From HGM12713 sp045593725 (GTDB lineage Bacteria; Bacillota; Clostridia; Oscillospirales; CAG-272): a stretch of DNA of 44,061 bases. This document shows, piece by piece, positions 24,661 through 32,992 of this stretch. Every line of letters starts with the position of its first letter. Within the stretch, counting starts at the first letter, position 1. The position numbers and the translations under genes were made by a program. The notes under the pieces were generated by a model that saw only the letters and a program-made list of their open reading frames with translations, had not been told where the DNA came from and ran no database searches. The stretch lies in the NCBI GenBank assembly GCA_045593725.1, contig JAZNXE010000025.1:1-44061 (forward strand), given 5' to 3'.

Positions 24661-26292
24661 TTATTCAACAGAAATGATATAATCGTAAAGGGGCTGACCG
24701 CCGTTTATGAGGGTAACCTCCGCGTCGGAGTGCGCCTCGCGGATAGCGTTCTCTGCCGCCGCCGCCTCGTCCTCGCTTACGTCCGCGCCGTAAAAGAGGG
24801 TGATAAAGCTTGCGTCGGTCATCCTTGCCGACAGCATATCAAGGCACTCCTTAGTATCGTTTGCCACGCACTCGATAGCACCGTTCATAAGTCCGAGCAT
24901 CTGTCCGTTCTTTATCTTCTCTCCCTCAAGGGTGGTATTTCTCACCGCCTGAGTGATAGACATACTTGTAACCGCGGATATAGCTCCGTTCATAGCCTCA
25001 AGGTTTTCCTCAAGCTCTCCCTCGGGATTGAAGGCTATCATTGCCGATATTCCCTGAGGAACACTCTTGGTGTTCATTACTACCACCCTGCGGTCCTTTA
25101 CGAGCTTTGACGCCTGCTCTGCTACCATATAGATATTCTTGTTGTTGGGCAGAACGAAAACAGTCTTTGCTGGAGTCCTGCGAACTCCGTCCATAATATC
25201 CTGTGTGCTGGGGTTCATAGTCTGACCCCCGTGAATTACCGTATCAACTCCAAGGTCCCTGAAGGTGTCGGAAATTCCATCGCCCATACATACCGAAACG
25301 AAGCCGTAGGTGTTGTCGGGAGAAGCTATCTTTTCCTCGGCTTTCTCTTCCTTTGCCACAAGCTCGGAATGCTGATTTCTCATATTCTCTATCTTTACGG
25401 TAACAAGCATACCGTACTCTCCCGCCTTCTCTATAACTCTGCCGGGGTGGTCGGTGTGCACGTGGAGCTTGATTATCTTCTCATCCTCAATAAATACAAC
25501 GCTGTCACCGATAGCTCCCAGCAGCTCGTGGAGCGCGTGGGCGTGTCCCTCTCCCTCAAACTCGGGGAATTTCTCGGTAACGCACTCGGTACAGTATGGG
25601 AAGGTGATATCAGCGGTGTCAAACTCTGAAAAGTCCGCAGCCGCCATACTCTCCTCCTTTGCCAGAAGAGCTACGGGATTGCCGTTAAGGGCGGTCATCA
25701 TTCCGTTAAGCACGGTAACAAAGCCGCATCCTCCCGCGTCAACTACTCCTACCTCCTTAAGGACGGGAAGCATCTTGGGGGTATCGTCCAGCGACTCCTG
25801 CGCCTTGCTTATTATAAATTCAAGAAACTCGGGAAGAGTATCGTCACTGTATTCTCCACGCTCAAGAGCAGCCTCAGCCTCCTCTGCCGAGCGGCGCATT
25901 ACCGTGAGAATAGTTCCCTCAGAGGGCTTCATTACCGCTCTGTAAGCCTCGTCGCAGCCTCTGCGGAAGCCCTTTGCCAGCTCCTCGGCGCCTACCGTTT
26001 CACTATGCTTCCAAGCCTTTGCAAGACCTCTGAAGAAGAGCGAGAGTATAGCTCCCGAATTACCTCTCGCGCTGCGAAGCACAGCCGATGCCGCATCCGC
26101 GGAAAGGGTATTTACCGCGCTGTATTCCCCACTCATTTTGCGGACAGCGCCAAGCGTCAGAGTCATATTTATACCCGTATCTCCGTCGGGAACGGGAAAT
26201 ACGTTCATATTGTTTATGGCTTCCTTGTTGTTGTCAAGAGCGTTTGCTCCCGAAACAAGCATATTTTTCAAAATACCTGCGTCTATTCTCAT
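24661..26292 (-). CDS. fakA: Fatty acid kinase catalytic subunit FakA-like (DAK2/YloV family)
   Basis: FakA phosphorylates fatty acids bound to a FakB protein, making acyl-phosphate for phospholipid synthesis. It has 543 residues. The N-terminal DhaL ATP-binding domain shows NVFPVPDGDTGINM (D36, D38 metal ligands), GARGNSGAI-like RSARGNSGAILS, and DAGGCGFV; middle and C-terminal YloV domains follow. The degV/fakB gene ends 3 bp before it, so kinase and substrate carrier are co-expressed. A terminator follows. Acyl-CoA ligase 1 and a MarR regulator lie just upstream, making this a fatty-acid use cluster. Confidence 0.93.
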   Translation of the reverse strand: MRIDAGILKNMLVSGANALDNNKEAINNMNVFPVPDGDTGINMTLTLGAVRKMSGEYSAVNTLSADAASAVLRSARGNSGAILSLFFRGLAKAWKHSETVGAEELAKGFRRGCDEAYRAVMKPSEGTILTVMRRSAEEAEAALERGEYSDDTLPEFLEFIISKAQESLDDTPKMLPVLKEVGVVDAGGCGFVTVLNGMMTALNGNPVALLAKEESMAAADFSEFDTADITFPYCTECVTEKFPEFEGEGHAHALHELLGAIGDSVVFIEDEKIIKLHVHTDHPGRVIEKAGEYGMLVTVKIENMRNQHSELVAKEEKAEEKIASPDNTYGFVSVCMGDGISDTFRDLGVDTVIHGGQTMNPSTQDIMDGVRRTPAKTVFVLPNNKNIYMVAEQASKLVKDRRVVVMNTKSVPQGISAMIAFNPEGELEENLEAMNGAISAVTSMSITQAVRNTTLEGEKIKNGQMLGLMNGAIECVANDTKECLDMLSARMTDASFITLFYGADVSEDEAAAAENAIREAHSDAEVTLINGGQPLYDYIISVE

Positions 26293-26295
26293 TTT

Positions 26296-27162
26296 TTACC
26301 TCTCTGTTCCAAGATAAAACAACGCCAGCGTACCCGGACCCGAATGGGAGCCGATAACAGGTCCTACGTAGCCTATCTTAAGCTCCTTGACTCCAAGCTC
26401 CTTAACTATTCGGTCACCCAGATATTCCGCATCCTCGCGGCAGTCGCCGTGAGAAATAAACACAGTAGCATTCTTCAGGTCGCCCTTTGCGGTTTCCTTC
26501 ATCTTTGCGAAAAGCGCGTCAATAGATGCGCGTCTGCCGCGGGCTACCGATACCTTTATCAGCTTGCCCGCATTATCTACGTGCATTACGGGCTTTATTC
26601 CAAGCATAGTTCCCACTACCGCAGTAGCGCCGCTTACTCTTCCCCCTCTCTTAAGGAAGAAAAGGTCATCCACGGTGAACCAGTGGCAGAGGTTCAGGCG
26701 GTTTTCCTCCACGAAGGTCTTAACCTCGTCAATATCCGCACCGCCATTCTTAAGCTGCGCCGCCAGATATACCAGCAGTCCCTGACCGAGAGAAGCGCAA
26801 AGAGTATCAACGGCATATACACGCCTGTCGGGATATTCCTCACTCAGCTCCTCTGTCGCAAGACTTCCCGCCGTAAAGGTATAGCTAAGTCCCGACGAAA
26901 AGCCCAGATAGAGCACGTCCCTGCCCTCCTTAAGGTGGGCAGCCATCCTTTCCTTAAAGGTTTCAAGATTTATCGCAGAGGTGGAAGCGCTCTTTTTGTC
27001 GCGGAGCATAGCGTAAAGCTCCTTGGGGTCAACCTCGCTGTTGGGCACAGGCTCTTTTCCCTCTATGGAAACAGTAAGGTCTATAATCTCGACACCGCAC
27101 TCTTGCGCCATCTCTTTTGTAAGGTCTGTGCCCGAGTCGGTAAGTATAACGTAATTATTCAT
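26296..27162 (-). CDS. fakB: DegV family fatty-acid-binding protein (FakB-like)
   Basis: This is a fatty-acid carrier that presents its ligand to FakA. It has 288 residues from ATG 27162, preceded by AAAGGA. The N-terminus VILTDSGTDLT, the block KSASTSAINLETF and the FSSGLSYT motif hold the serine, threonine and arginine positions that grip the carboxylate in DegV proteins. HGDCREDAEYL and IGPVIGSHSGPGTLALFY (here VGPVIGSHSGPG) are near the C-terminus. A perfect promoter lies upstream. A longer open frame to 27249 includes that promoter and was rejected. Which chain type is bound (saturated or unsaturated) cannot be told. Confidence 0.92.
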   Translation of the reverse strand: MNNYVILTDSGTDLTKEMAQECGVEIIDLTVSIEGKEPVPNSEVDPKELYAMLRDKKSASTSAINLETFKERMAAHLKEGRDVLYLGFSSGLSYTFTAGSLATEELSEEYPDRRVYAVDTLCASLGQGLLVYLAAQLKNGGADIDEVKTFVEENRLNLCHWFTVDDLFFLKRGGRVSGATAVVGTMLGIKPVMHVDNAGKLIKVSVARGRRASIDALFAKMKETAKGDLKNATVFISHGDCREDAEYLGDRIVKELGVKELKIGYVGPVIGSHSGPGTLALFYLGTER

Positions 27163-27220
27163 AGTAGTTCCTTTCTTTGATACACCGCCAAATGTGGTAA
27201 TGATTACTATATCTCGGTTT

Positions 27221-27249
27221 ATTATAAACCTTTTTGGCGATATTGTCAA
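27221..27249 (-). promoter_or_regulatory. fakB-fakA promoter
   Basis: On the minus strand TTGACA (27244-27249) and TATAAT (27221-27226) are 17 bp apart. No GTTGA..TCAAC palindrome overlaps it, so the MarR protein may not control this pair directly. Confidence 0.8.
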
Positions 27250-27259
27250 GGGCTTTTTC

Positions 27260-28993
27260 TTATTTTACAAGGTGGCGCTTTATCTTTCTGGAGGTGGTCT
27301 TTTCAAATTCAGTGTCGCGAAGCTCTATTCCCTTGATGTGCTTGTAGGTGGGAAGCGTCTTGTTGAGAGCGTTTATAGCGTCGCGGATAGCCTTTTCCAT
27401 CTCCTCGGGGGTTGCGCCCTCGCGGAACTTGGAAGCGTCGGGGTACACCACGGCAACAAGATTTACCTCGGTGTCGTTCTGTCTGCCCACTACTACACAT
27501 TCGGCTATCATCTCTATACCGCCCAGATATTCCTCTATCTCCTCGGGGAATACGTTCTTTCCGTTTTCAAGAACGATTACCGACTTAAGACGTCCCGTAA
27601 TGTGGCAGTAGTTATCTTCGTCAAGATATCCAACGTCGCCCGTGCGGAACCATCCGTCCTCGGTGAACGCCTTTGCCGTAGCCTTTTCGTCCTTGTAATA
27701 GCCAAGCATTACGTTGTCGCCCTTGACCTGTATCTCTCCCTCGTCGTAGCCGTCGTCGTTGGTGCTGTGAACGTCAATACGTATCTGACAGCAAGGAACC
27801 GCCGGACCTACCGAGGCGTACTTTCTCGCGTAGTAGGGGGTTACGGCTACCAGAGGAGCGCACTCGGTTATACCGAAGCCCTCGTATATGGATATGCCAA
27901 GAGTTTCAAAGAATTCTATCATCTTGGGGCTGAGAGCAGCTCCGCCGCAGATTATCTTCTCAAGTCTGCCACCAAAGGATTTAAGTACCTCTGCAAATAT
28001 ATCGCGGCGCTTGTCGATACCCATGCTGCGAAGCGTGCGCGCCGCGCTGATACCGAGCTTGAGCGTCTTATCTCTGCCCGTCTTCTTAGCCTCCGACCAA
28101 ATTCTCTTGTAGAAGGTGTAAACGTAAAGAGGAACGAGAACCAGACCCGTAGGCTTGAATATCTGAAGATTCTTGAGCACGTGGGTCAGCGAGTCGTTTA
28201 TGCCTATGTGCATACCGTAGTCCATTCCTGCCAGCATACAGGCAAGCTCGTAGGTGTGGTGTATGGGAAGGAGAGAAACGATAGTGTCGTCGGGATTGAA
28301 GTCAACCGTTTCCGCCGCCGCGGAAACTGCCGCGAATATGTTCTTTTGGCTGAGCATTACGCACTTGCTCGTGCCCGTTGTACCCGAGGTAAAGAGAAAT
28401 TCCGCAACCGCCTCTCTGTTCTCGACCTTGGGAATAGCGTAGCCCTTAGCTACCGAAGAGTCGCCAAGCTCCTTGATTGTGTCAAGGGGAAGTATCTTCT
28501 TGGAGAGAGCAAGCTCCTCCTCTGTGGGAGCCATAGGAATAAATGTCTTAAGGGTCTTGTGAGTGCTCATAGCGTTTGAGAATTTGCCGTTGAAGCTTGC
28601 CGAATAAATAAGAGCATCAGCCTCGGCGCTCTCCATAAAGCCCTCGATAACGTCAATGGTCAGCTCCTTGTCAAGAGGAATGGCAACTCCTCCCACAGCC
28701 AGAACCGCAAGATAGGAATAGACCCACTCGGGAGAGGTTTCGCCTATAATAGCCACTCGCTTTTTGGCCAGTCCCTTCTCTGTAAGTCCCGCCGCGGTCT
28801 TAAGTACGTTTGCGTGGAATTCGCCGTAGGTCATATCGTGAAGATTTCTCTTTTTATCAAAATAAGAGAAGAGCACGCGGTCGCCGTGCTTGGAGATAAC
28901 GCGGCAGAAATCCTTTACGTCAGAGACTCGCTCATAAAGGCGTTTCTCCTTCTTTTTGTTATATACCTTGATTGCTTTTTTCTTGTTACTCAT
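27260..28993 (-). CDS. Long-chain acyl-CoA ligase 1 (AMP-binding)
   Basis: It activates fatty acids to acyl-CoA (or acyl-AMP for another carrier). It has 577 residues with the AMP-binding motif FTSGTTGTSK (about 207-216), the YEGFGITECAPL block, the GWFRTGDVGYLD hinge aspartate region, and the C-terminal catalytic lysine region TTSRKIKRHL. It follows the MarR gene by 46 bp with no terminator between, so the two form an operon controlled by the palindrome at 29558-29575. It is a paralogue of the ligase crossing the circular junction. The N-terminal 25 residues are very basic, but no membrane segment is seen. Confidence 0.93.
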   Translation of the reverse strand: MSNKKKAIKVYNKKKEKRLYERVSDVKDFCRVISKHGDRVLFSYFDKKRNLHDMTYGEFHANVLKTAAGLTEKGLAKKRVAIIGETSPEWVYSYLAVLAVGGVAIPLDKELTIDVIEGFMESAEADALIYSASFNGKFSNAMSTHKTLKTFIPMAPTEEELALSKKILPLDTIKELGDSSVAKGYAIPKVENREAVAEFLFTSGTTGTSKCVMLSQKNIFAAVSAAAETVDFNPDDTIVSLLPIHHTYELACMLAGMDYGMHIGINDSLTHVLKNLQIFKPTGLVLVPLYVYTFYKRIWSEAKKTGRDKTLKLGISAARTLRSMGIDKRRDIFAEVLKSFGGRLEKIICGGAALSPKMIEFFETLGISIYEGFGITECAPLVAVTPYYARKYASVGPAVPCCQIRIDVHSTNDDGYDEGEIQVKGDNVMLGYYKDEKATAKAFTEDGWFRTGDVGYLDEDNYCHITGRLKSVIVLENGKNVFPEEIEEYLGGIEMIAECVVVGRQNDTEVNLVAVVYPDASKFREGATPEEMEKAIRDAINALNKTLPTYKHIKGIELRDTEFEKTTSRKIKRHLVK

Positions 28994-29039
28994 GACGGAT
29001 ATTATCCTTTCAATTTAATACTAATATTCTTAAAATTTT

Positions 29040-29510
29040 TCAGGTGGTTTCTGATATGCGCTTTTCAAGTGCGTCCTCGGCATCCTTGAGTCTTTCGCAT
29101 ATTTTGTCAAAGGTGTCGTAGAATATCCTCAGGTTCTCTTGGGGTATATCCTCGCTTACAAAGCCGTTAAGGTCGAGAACCAGACGGTTTATCTCCTCGG
29201 TGGTATCTTTGCCCAGCGGCGTAAGCTTCAATCGTTTTCTGTAATTTATATTATCATTTTCTGTTTCAATAGCGTATCCCTTGGAGCAAAGCTCGTTGAT
29301 AATTCGGGATACCTGCGCCTTATCAATGTCGCAGAGTCTTGTCAGCTTGGTGCGTGTCAGCCCGTCGGGGTTCCCGTAAAGATGCCGAAGACACATTGTG
29401 TGCGCGCCTGTGAGTCCGTATGGAGTCATACCGATACTGCGTAGCCTTTGTATGCTCTTTGAAGAGCAGGATATAAGATGATAAAATTTGTCAAATCTGT
29501 CCTTTTCCAA
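29040..29510 (-). CDS. MarR family transcriptional regulator
   Basis: This winged-helix repressor has 156 residues. The central region (KLTRLCDIDKAQVSRIINELCSKGY in family terms, followed by the wing with NYRKRLKLTPLGK) is the MarR helix-turn-helix. The start is assigned to TTG 29510 because AAAGGAGG lies 7 bp upstream; an in-frame GTG at 29528 would lie upstream of that site. Its own promoter has a perfect ATGTTGA....TCAACAT palindrome over the -35, so it is very likely autoregulated. It heads an operon with acyl-CoA ligase 1. By position and by the operators at 720-775 it probably senses fatty acids or acyl-CoA, like FabT-type MarR proteins; that part is inference. Confidence 0.9.
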   Translation of the reverse strand: MEKDRFDKFYHLISCSSKSIQRLRSIGMTPYGLTGAHTMCLRHLYGNPDGLTRTKLTRLCDIDKAQVSRIINELCSKGYAIETENDNINYRKRLKLTPLGKDTTEEINRLVLDLNGFVSEDIPQENLRIFYDTFDKICERLKDAEDALEKRISETT

Positions 29511-29543
29511 CCTCTCGCCTCCTTTCACATAATATCCAAGTAT

Positions 29544-29575
29544 ATCATATCACAAAAATGTTGAGTTGTCAACAT
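29544..29575 (-). promoter_or_regulatory. marR promoter with overlapping operator
   Basis: On the minus strand TTGACA (29567-29572), 17 bp, TATGAT (29544-29549). The palindrome ATGTTGA-4-TCAACAT (29558-29575) covers the -35 hexamer, the usual place for a repressor. Confidence 0.8.
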
Positions 29576-29654
29576 ATTTTTCACATATAATTGCACCCGA
29601 GAGCATAAAAACCAATGAAAAGCGGTGCTTCCCATAAAAAAGCGTATGGGAGGA

Positions 29655-29751
29655 GTTAGAATTATAAACGATTTTTTCCACCTTTCTTAGAAGAAAGGTG
29701 GAGCCAAAGAACTTCCTGTGGGGTTTATTATAAGGGTTCGCACAAAACCAA
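29655..29751 (+). repeat. Family A hairpin repeat, copy 9
   Basis: Leading box, H1 at 29678-29701 (CCACCTTTCTT), AAAGAACTTCC and CGCACAAAACC. It then switches to the P segment at 29752. Confidence 0.85.
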
Positions 29752-29910
29752 TATTGTAGGGACAGGCGTCCCCTGTCCGCAAAGACAAAATGCCGTGCGA
29801 GCATCTATGTCCGCATATTCTTCTTTCGTGCGGTAGGGGAGCGCCTTGGTGCTCCCCTTGAAATAAAGGTTATAAAAAAGGCGGGAGGAGCAAGCCCCTC
29901 CCCTACCGAG
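29752..29910 (+). repeat. Family P repeat, copy 1
   Basis: It starts TTGTAGGGACAGG with a GGACAGG/CCTGTCC hairpin and contains CAAAATGCCGTGCGAGCATC and a GGGGAGCGCC/GGTGCTCCCC hairpin. It ends with an inverted GCCCCTCCCCTACC. A near-identical copy follows family A copy 13 at 42657-42787. Confidence 0.75.
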
Positions 29911-30050
29911 TTAAAAGAACACACCAGACACCGCTTGTATGCGAAATTTCGGACGAAGTTCAGGATGACACGGGAAGATTTGATCTGCAAAGGAATATTA
30001 CTCTGCCACAACCTCGGCGTTCCGCTTTCATGAATATTTTCATAAATATC

Positions 30051-30079
30051 TTGAAAAATTCATAAAATAATGATATAAT
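30051..30079 (+). promoter_or_regulatory. Promoter of the candidate ncRNA
   Basis: TTGAAA (30051-30056), 17 bp, TATAAT (30074-30079). It is followed by a 200-nt stretch with no open frame and then a terminator. Confidence 0.75.
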
Positions 30080-30086
30080 AATGAAG

Positions 30087-30291
30087 ATAAACAAACTGAA
30101 TAATCATAAAACAGTAAATTTTTCGTAAAGGGGTTACTATACTCTTTTTGCGTTTCCCCTCGTTAGAATTTGGTAAAAATGAAAATTCCGACTTGATGGG
30201 AAGCAAGATTATGCTTGTTTTATGATAGTTTGTTTGACGGCATTGAAGTTTGCGTTTTTCGGTGCGTGGCTTCTATGTCGCGCACTTTTTT
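30087..30291 (+). ncRNA. Candidate structured RNA, about 205 nt
   Basis: Downstream of a SigA promoter, the 5' arm AAACAAACT-gaata-ATCATAAAAC (30089-30112) pairs with the 3' arm GTTTTATGATAGTTTGTTT (30217-30235), a 19-bp closing stem with one five-base bulge. Inside, AATTTTTC (near 30118) can pair with GAAAATT (30181-30187). A GTAA/TTAC hairpin, an AGGGG/CCCCT stem and an AGCAAGATTATGCTT hairpin (30202-30216) are also possible. A terminator at 30262-30291 closes the unit. The shape (one long, interrupted rod) recalls 6S RNA, but I cannot assign the family. It could also be a leader of the lipoprotein gene at 30390. Confidence 0.55.
30262..30291 (+). terminator. Terminator of the candidate ncRNA
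   Basis: GTGCG (30262-30266) pairs with CGCAC (30281-30285), with additional partial pairing inside, followed by six T. Confidence 0.7.
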
Positions 30292-30389
30292 ATTGTAATG
30301 AGAGAACGAAAATATAATTCAATTTTAGCGGAAGCACCATTTGTATTATTTTTGTGTCAATATAAAATACATAAAAAACGGAGGAAAAA

Positions 30390-32393
30390 ATGAATAACAA
30401 AAAAAGCTTACGCTCTGTGTTTTGCATCTTGTTTCTGATTACTATTTGCACAATCGGAATATTCTCTTTTTCGGGATGCGAAAATAAGGGGTGCGAAACT
30501 CACGATTTCGACATTCGTCCCCTTACGGCAACTTGTACTTCTGCAGGAACTGTTGAGAGATTCTGCAAGAACTGTGCCTATCATGATGAAGTGGAGTCTG
30601 AGCCCTTAGGTCATGAATTCATTGATTGGCAGGCCGAGAGTGAGGCAACCTGCTCATCCCAAGGTCACAAGCTTCGTTATTGCAAGGTTTGCAATGAGTA
30701 CGAGCACGAGTATACCGATAAGACGGGGCATAGCTCCGATGCGTGGAACGTCTTGCAAATGCCTACCGAAGATACGGTTGGTAAAGCATCGGCTAACTGC
30801 TCAAGCTGCTCCAGTTACGTAGAGATAGAATTGCCTAAGCTTGGCGATACGAGCTATACGGTTGAGAATGTTGACTCCGAGAGCCAAAAGTATATCTACG
30901 CCGCTGAAGGCTCGAACGTTGAATTTATCAGGTCAAAATATATGTTTTTGTCCATATTCGGTGAGAACAGTGAGGTTATCGGATACGAAATCGGTGGCAG
31001 CTATATCACGACGGAGGTTCTTACTCTCCCCACCAGCTATAACGGTAAACCCGTGCTTGGTATTACAAATGAGGGATTCAGAAACTCAAGCTTTAGAGAA
31101 CTGATTATTCCCGAGGGATATAAGTTCCTCTGTACAAACTCGTTCTACAATTGCACAGGTTTGGAAAGCATTACTCTTCCGAGCACTATTGAGGAGCTTG
31201 GCAAGGCGCCTTGGGGCGGATCTGCCGGAAGTGCGTTCGGCGGAGTCACGAATGTTTATTACAACGGTACTGTTGAAAGCTGGTGTAACATCACGTTGCG
31301 CGGTTGGATCGGCTTTGAGAATATCTACTTTAAGACCGCTAACGGCTACAGCGCGCTTACCGAGATCACCGTTCCCTCTTCAATAACGGCTATCGGAAAA
31401 TATCAGTTCTGTGGCTTTAAAACCGTGGAGACTGTTACTATGTCTGACAGCGTAACCTCAATCGGAGAACAAGCATTTTCAGGATGCGCCTCTCTCAGAC
31501 AGATCAGACTTTCCGCAAATATCAGCGTTATTGACGAATACGTATTTTACGCTTGCACGTCGCTCTCAAGCATCGTGATTCCCGATAGGGTCACTGATAT
31601 AGAATATCACGCATTCTGGGGCTGCGAGTCACTTACCGACGTAAAATTCTCGAGCAACAGTCTTCTTCAGACAATAGGCACAGAAGCTTTCTATGAGTGC
31701 TCTGAACTAACAAATATTGTTATTCCGAGAACCGTGCTTAAGGTCGGAAGAGATGCATTTGCTTATCCTTTACAAACGATATATTATACGGGAAATGCAA
31801 ACGCATTTAATTATATCGAGGGCAAAAATCATCTCAATGTTTACGGCTCTACAATTTATTATTATTCCGAAAATGTTCCAATGAACACAGAATATACTTA
31901 TTGGTACTATGACGAAAACAGTACGGCAACTCTTTGGGTTAAGGGAACTGTTGTAAATGGCAATAAATATACTTACTCTCATACCGAAACCGTCGTTACC
32001 GATCAATATTGGGGAATGCTGAAAGCAGCAGAAGAACAGGGAATGTTGGAAATGCTCTTCCCGTCTTCTGAGCTCGGCGCAGAGCTTGCTCAACAGCAAA
32101 TAGCTATGATAACAGGCAGTTCCACCAAAGCGGAGTACGAGGAAAAGCTCTGTGCGTTTAGCGCGGAAGCAGGTCAGGGATCTTCGTACAAGTTCGAAAA
32201 CGGCAAGGTAACGATAACTATAAAAGGTCAGTCTCAAACTGCAATAGATTACGTTGAATTTAACAACGTGATTTACGTAGCAAACGGTAGACCCCTTTGC
32301 TATATAGATACGCAAAACAACTGCATCTATGAAGTTAATGAAACCGAATACAACACCGTTTGGCATTATTACGAAATGGTCTCTAATGACTAA
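30390..32393 (+). CDS. BspA-like leucine-rich repeat surface lipoprotein
   Basis: This is an exported protein of 667 residues. A signal peptide ends in a lipobox-like FSGC (cysteine near residue 29). Residues about 30-150 hold two copies of a Cys/His-rich motif of the type TATCTSAGTVERFCKNC that may bind metal or form disulfides. Residues about 210-490 contain LRR_5 (BspA-type) repeats such as SVTSIGEQAFSGCASLRQI and VTDIEYHAFWGCESL. The last 180 residues form a separate domain I do not recognise. BspA-like proteins bind host or partner-cell surfaces and spread between gut anaerobes. GGAGG precedes the ATG. It is the only gene on its strand nearby and may be an acquired gene. Confidence 0.88.
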   Translation: MNNKKSLRSVFCILFLITICTIGIFSFSGCENKGCETHDFDIRPLTATCTSAGTVERFCKNCAYHDEVESEPLGHEFIDWQAESEATCSSQGHKLRYCKVCNEYEHEYTDKTGHSSDAWNVLQMPTEDTVGKASANCSSCSSYVEIELPKLGDTSYTVENVDSESQKYIYAAEGSNVEFIRSKYMFLSIFGENSEVIGYEIGGSYITTEVLTLPTSYNGKPVLGITNEGFRNSSFRELIIPEGYKFLCTNSFYNCTGLESITLPSTIEELGKAPWGGSAGSAFGGVTNVYYNGTVESWCNITLRGWIGFENIYFKTANGYSALTEITVPSSITAIGKYQFCGFKTVETVTMSDSVTSIGEQAFSGCASLRQIRLSANISVIDEYVFYACTSLSSIVIPDRVTDIEYHAFWGCESLTDVKFSSNSLLQTIGTEAFYECSELTNIVIPRTVLKVGRDAFAYPLQTIYYTGNANAFNYIEGKNHLNVYGSTIYYYSENVPMNTEYTYWYYDENSTATLWVKGTVVNGNKYTYSHTETVVTDQYWGMLKAAEEQGMLEMLFPSSELGAELAQQQIAMITGSSTKAEYEEKLCAFSAEAGQGSSYKFENGKVTITIKGQSQTAIDYVEFNNVIYVANGRPLCYIDTQNNCIYEVNETEYNTVWHYYEMVSND

Positions 32394-32407
32394 ATAAAAT
32401 ACTTTAC

Positions 32408-32447
32408 ACGCCCACAATGTAGTTGATCATCGCATTGTGGGCGTTAC
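32408..32447 (+). terminator. Terminator of the lipoprotein gene
   Basis: ACGCCCACAATG (32408-32419) pairs with CATTGTGGGCGT (32433-32444), followed by TACTTT. Confidence 0.85.
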
Positions 32448-32589
32448 TTTCTTCTTGGAGCATTTTGTTCTGTGCGTGTTTTTGTACACGTGAGTTCAAA
32501 TCCTTCGACGCCAAAGAAAAAACAGGACAGACCCTTTGGTCTGCCCTGTTTTTTGGCGGAGAAGGAGAGATTTGAAAAGGCTTTGCCTT

Positions 32590-32645
32590 CCACTCGTCGA
32601 AATAGTCGTCTATGACACTGCCGTGTCCTATACTCCTTTTCTCCT
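32590..32645 (-). repeat. 107-bp element, partial copy
   Basis: On the minus strand it keeps AAGGAGTA, the GGACAC/GTGTC hairpin with loop GGCA, and GACGACTA. The P1 half is replaced by unrelated sequence. Confidence 0.65.
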
Positions 32646-32749
32646 CCCATACCGCCCTCGCTTTTTCACCCGCAGGGTGCGCTTCGGGCGCTATGCCCTT
32701 GCCGGTTAACCGTCGCGTTGAGAGTTCAAATCCTTCGCAGACAAAAAAC

Positions 32750-32775
32750 AAGGGATACCCTGTTGGGTATCCCTT
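32750..32775 (-). terminator. tRNA-Ser terminator
   Basis: AAGGGATACCC/GGGTATCCCTT with a four-base loop, followed on the minus strand by GTTTTTTG. It begins 5 bp after the CCA end of the tRNA. Confidence 0.85.
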
Positions 32776-32780
32776 ATTTT

Positions 32781-32874
32781 TGGCGGAGAAGGAGAGATTT
32801 GAACTCTCGCGCCGGTTAAATCCGACCTACACCCTTAGCAGGGGCGCCTCTTCGGCCAACTTGAGTACTTCTCC
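32781..32874 (-). tRNA. tRNA-Ser (anticodon GCU)
   Basis: The minus strand folds into a class II tRNA: acceptor GGAGAAG/CTTCTCC, D arm, anticodon arm CGCCC-CTGCTAA-GGGTG with anticodon GCT, a long variable arm (about 20 nt, as in serine tRNAs), T arm GAGAG-TTCAAAT-CTCTC, discriminator G and encoded CCA. It reads AGU/AGC codons. SerS, its charging enzyme, is 3 kb away. Confidence 0.95.
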
Positions 32875-32992
32875 ATATACTCTGCGGATTGCCGTTTTTC
32901 AAATCCGCTTAACTATTATACCCCAATATATCCCGTTTGTCAATATCTTTTTTGACTTTTTCAAAAATTATTTGCCTTGGCTTCCCTCACCT

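Larger units (their letters stand above)
32492..32804. repeat. Duplicated tRNA-end/terminator unit flanking 150 bp
   Basis: Two direct copies (32492-32575 and 32722-32804) each run GAGTTCAAATCCTTCG, a terminator hairpin, then TTTTTGGCGGAGAAGGAGAG and ATTTGAA. The last part is the 3' end of tRNA-Ser on the minus strand. The hairpins differ: ACAGGACAGACC/GGTCTGCCCTGT in the first and AAGGGATACCC/GGGTATCCCTT in the second. The segment between them holds a partial 107-bp element (about 32590-32645, minus strand) and another tRNA 3'-half remnant (32701-32740, plus strand). Confidence 0.7.

Noticed and set aside
27163..27249. Longer DegV/FakB protein from the frame opening at 27249
   Set aside because: That stretch contains the fakB promoter, and AAAGGA precedes the ATG at 27162.
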